Positions 12,681 to 14,984 of a stretch of DNA of 14,984 nt are shown in pieces (within the stretch, counting starts at the first letter, position 1; each line of letters opens with the position of its first letter). The notes beneath the pieces were generated by a model. The model searched no databases and was not told the DNA's origin. It saw nothing but the letters and a program-made list of their open reading frames with translations. Origin of the DNA: a bacterium (lineage in GTDB: Bacteria > Gemmatimonadota > Glassbacteria > GWA2-58-10); NCBI GenBank assembly GCA_021372515.1, contig JAJFUG010000043.1, positions 1 through 14,984 on the forward strand. Direction: 5' to 3'. The position numbers and the translations under genes were made by a program.

Positions 12681-14924
12681 ATGAAACGCGCGCTGTCTGC
12701 CCTCGCCCTGCTTCTGTTTCTGATCGCCCTGGCCGCCGCTCCCGCCACGGCGCTCGATTTCAAGGCCCCGGCCGGGGTGAAACTCCCCCTGGCCATGACC
12801 CCGGTGGCCGGTGACAACGCCTGGAGCGGCTCCGGCTCCGAGCTGACCCTGGCCGACCGCCGCGGCGGCGGCCTGCTCGAGGCCCCGGCCTGGTTCAGCG
12901 GCAACCGTCCCCCGCGCGGCGAGATGGTGGTCCTGGAGCTGGAGTATCTGGACAATGTGAAAGACATGGTGCGCGCGGAGGTCTACTCCGGCCTGTCCAC
13001 CGACAATCCGTTCGACGAGGTCCACCGTTTCGGCGGCTTCGGCGACGGCCAGTGGAGAGTGGCGCGCATTCCCGCCCCGGCGGACATGATCTACCTGCAC
13101 CTGCCATCAAAGACAATCCGTTTCCGGATCGTCTCGCCCGGCGGCGAGCTGAAAGTACGCTCGGCACGCCTGGTCGCCCCTCTGCCGGATGAACAGGCCC
13201 GTTACGAGGCCGCCTGCCGCGAGTGGGTGGCCCGGGCCCAGAGGCGCGGCGTGATCGACTCCTCCTACTGGGCCCTGGCCGAGGCCCCGGTTCTGCCCGC
13301 CCAGTGGACCGGCCGCAAGCTGGTGCCGTTCGCCCGCAACTACATGGACCTGGTGCTGCCGGTGAGCGCCCCGCGTGCGGGCGAGGCCGGAGCGGCCCTG
13401 GCCGCCCGGATGTTCCTCAACGAGTTCGAGCCGCTGCAGCTGGGAGTCTACGCCAACGGCGCGGACCTGAAAGCCGTGACCGCCAGCGTGGAGCCGCTGC
13501 GTGACAGCGCGGGCAAGGTGGTGGCCGAGGCCGAGCTGCGCGTGGCCGAGTACTCGCTGGTCAAGGGCTGGAACATCCGCAACTATTTCGTCGAGCCGTT
13601 CCCGCAGCGCCTCTGGCCGGCCTACGCTTTCGATGTCCCGGCCGGGCACAGCCAGATGCTGCTGGTCACCCTGCACACGGATGAGAAGTTCAGCCGTCCG
13701 GGCAAGTACAAGAGCCTGCTGCACCTGCGCGTCGGCGAGGGCAAGGCGGCCCAGGAGACCACGGTGCCGGTGGAGCTGGAAATCCTGGACCAGCGCCTCT
13801 TGACCATGGAGGAGGCGGGCCTGCGGCTGGGCGGCTGCACCAACGGACTGATACCCGAGTTCGAGATGGAGTGGCTCAAGCAGAACAACCACAACATGGT
13901 CAACATCTGGTACCAGTCCGACCGCCCGGAGATGAAAAAGAACGGCGACAGTTTCGACCTGGATTTCCGTCTGATGGACGAGTTCATGCTCTCGGCCAAG
14001 CGCGCCGGGATGACCGACATGGTCTATTTCCTGGGCGGCAACCCCTACGGGTTCCCGCGCACCATGCACCTGCCGCGTATCCTGGCCCAGACCATGCTCG
14101 GCCTGGATGACCAGGGCTGGAGCGAGCTGGCTTTCCGCGACCCCTACAACGTACCGAAGGAAATCGCCCCCTATATCACCGAGTGGGCGCGGCGGTTTCG
14201 CGAGCACGAGGACGCCGCCGGCTGGCCCAACGTGATCCTCACCCCGTTCGATGAGCCTGCCAAGTGGCACCAGTACACCTCGGACAAGGGCATGCTGTAC
14301 TTCATCAAGCCGCAGTTCAAGCAGCAGGTGGCCCTGTTGCGCCAGGGCGACCCCAAGGTGCAGATCTACGGCTCGATCCACCACTACTACGGCGGTATCG
14401 ATTTCCTGCCGGATGTGGACATTTTCTGCACCAACGCCGTGGCCGAGAACTGGAACCTTCCCAACGAGGTGCGGGCCGGGGGCAAGATCCTCTGGCAGTA
14501 CTCCTTCACCTCCGACCACACCGCGCCCGGGGTGCCGCGCTACACTTTCGGCTGGTATTTCGCCAGCCACGACAGCCGCGGCTCGCTGGTCTGGGCCTAC
14601 AACTGGGGCAACCGTTTCGACACCCTGGACGGGGAGAACTGGATGTACGCCTGGCAGACCCCGTTCGGCATGCTGCCCGCTCCGTTCATGACCGGCCTGC
14701 GCGAGGCCTGGGATGACCGCCGCCTGCTTGAGACCCTCAAGAAACGTGCAGCCGACAAGGGCGAGGACCTGAGCGGGTTCCTGACCACGCTCTACGGCGA
14801 GGTGGCGGCCGGACGCGGAGAGGGCGGCACCAGCACGCTCAACGATTTCTGGGAGCGGGCCAAGAGCGACCAGATGATGGAAGTGTGGAAAGACCGCCTG
14901 GTGCAGAAACTGATGTCGATGTAA
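12681..14924 (+). CDS. Large secreted DUF4091 domain protein, putative glycoside hydrolase
   Basis: 747 aa from the ATG at 12681, with AAAGGA at 12668-12673. A Sec signal peptide covers residues 1 to about 24 (LLLFLIALAAAPATA). Residues 25-165 form a beta-rich N-terminal domain that may bind carbohydrate. A second beta domain (about 215-370) carries FLNEFEPLQLGVYA (245-258), the usual sandwich that precedes DUF4091. The C-terminal part (380-690) is TIM-barrel-like. It has VILTPFDEPAKWH (518-530, the family DEP acidic motif at 524-526), YGSIHHYYGGIDFLPDVDIFCTN (563-585, read as strand and loop), KILWQYSF (602-609), RYTFGWYFASHDSRGSLVWAYN (620-641, the aromatic WY-F-GSL-WAYN block) and a closing GLREAWDDRRLLETL (672-686). 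DUF4091 proteins are common in glycan degraders and are thought to be hydrolases; D524 and E525 are candidate catalytic residues. It stands alone after a terminator. The substrate is unknown. Confidence 0.87.
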   Translation: MKRALSALALLLFLIALAAAPATALDFKAPAGVKLPLAMTPVAGDNAWSGSGSELTLADRRGGGLLEAPAWFSGNRPPRGEMVVLELEYLDNVKDMVRAEVYSGLSTDNPFDEVHRFGGFGDGQWRVARIPAPADMIYLHLPSKTIRFRIVSPGGELKVRSARLVAPLPDEQARYEAACREWVARAQRRGVIDSSYWALAEAPVLPAQWTGRKLVPFARNYMDLVLPVSAPRAGEAGAALAARMFLNEFEPLQLGVYANGADLKAVTASVEPLRDSAGKVVAEAELRVAEYSLVKGWNIRNYFVEPFPQRLWPAYAFDVPAGHSQMLLVTLHTDEKFSRPGKYKSLLHLRVGEGKAAQETTVPVELEILDQRLLTMEEAGLRLGGCTNGLIPEFEMEWLKQNNHNMVNIWYQSDRPEMKKNGDSFDLDFRLMDEFMLSAKRAGMTDMVYFLGGNPYGFPRTMHLPRILAQTMLGLDDQGWSELAFRDPYNVPKEIAPYITEWARRFREHEDAAGWPNVILTPFDEPAKWHQYTSDKGMLYFIKPQFKQQVALLRQGDPKVQIYGSIHHYYGGIDFLPDVDIFCTNAVAENWNLPNEVRAGGKILWQYSFTSDHTAPGVPRYTFGWYFASHDSRGSLVWAYNWGNRFDTLDGENWMYAWQTPFGMLPAPFMTGLREAWDDRRLLETLKKRAADKGEDLSGFLTTLYGEVAAGRGEGGTSTLNDFWERAKSDQMMEVWKDRLVQKLMSM

Positions 14925-14934
14925 AGTGCCACGC

Positions 14935-14960
14935 GGGCGGCCACGGTGGGCCGCCCCTAC
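14935..14960 (-). repeat. REP-like hairpin repeat, distant copy
   Basis: On the minus strand this reads GTAG followed by an 8-bp stem GGGCGGCC/GGCCGCCC (14949-14956 with 14935-14942) with a 6-nt loop, the same design as the repeat at 4920-4945. One stem pair differs by a compensatory A-T to C-G change. It lies 10 nt after the stop of the DUF4091 gene. No T run follows in either direction, so it is a poor terminator. Confidence 0.65.
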
Positions 14961-14984
14961 TGGCGATTACCCTCGAATTGAGCC

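Noticed and set aside
13107-14570. Long minus-strand frame opposite the DUF4091 gene
   Set aside because: Same GC-driven shadow effect; the plus strand has the coherent family signatures.

Overview
The window is a stretch of high-GC bacterial chromosome; only the part from about 6,643 to 7,990 is visibly AT-rich. Genes are densely packed, usually with Shine-Dalgarno sites, and lie in short runs on both strands. Many products carry Sec, Tat or lipoprotein export signals. Secreted carbohydrate-active proteins (a DUF2961/GH172-type protein, a dockerin-tailed GH-like protein and a DUF4091 protein) occur beside a Tat-exported Gfo/Idh/MocA oxidoreductase and a SUMF1-fold lipoprotein. This mix suggests a Gram-negative glycan degrader from a poorly cultured lineage such as the FCB or PVC superphyla or a related candidate phylum. 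That placement is inference. There is no rRNA, tRNA, integrase, transposase, CRISPR array or phage gene.

Layout, left to right. Positions 1-594 hold the 3' end of ilvD (dihydroxy-acid dehydratase), closed by a hairpin terminator. A good sigma70-like promoter (693-720) then drives a secreted DUF2961/GH172 protein and a GNAT acetyltransferase. Next come a Tat-signal Gfo/Idh/MocA oxidoreductase and a SUMF1-fold lipoprotein that lacks the FGE cysteines. Positions 4,897-5,334 lie between convergent genes and hold a cluster of palindromic and inverted repeats ending in a perfect 30-nt palindrome. On the minus strand follow a PLP aminotransferase, an AT-rich islet with a SAM methyltransferase, a membrane-anchored TPR protein, and two tandem RDD membrane proteins (10,195 down to 8,937) with a strong terminator. 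A 391-bp divergent intergenic region leads into plus-strand genes: a secreted GH-like protein with a C-terminal dockerin-type module, a small DUF6508-like protein, a terminator, and a large secreted DUF4091 protein. A hairpin repeat related to the 4.9-kb cluster closes the window.

The carbohydrate proteins share a theme of exported sugar processing but sit in separate transcription units. No SusC/SusD pair, sugar transporter or sigma/anti-sigma regulator is present, so this is not a canonical polysaccharide utilisation locus. The most unusual content is the repeat cluster at 4.9-5.3 kb with its distant copy at the window end, and the AT-rich methyltransferase islet. I see no clear candidate for a wholly new multi-gene system.
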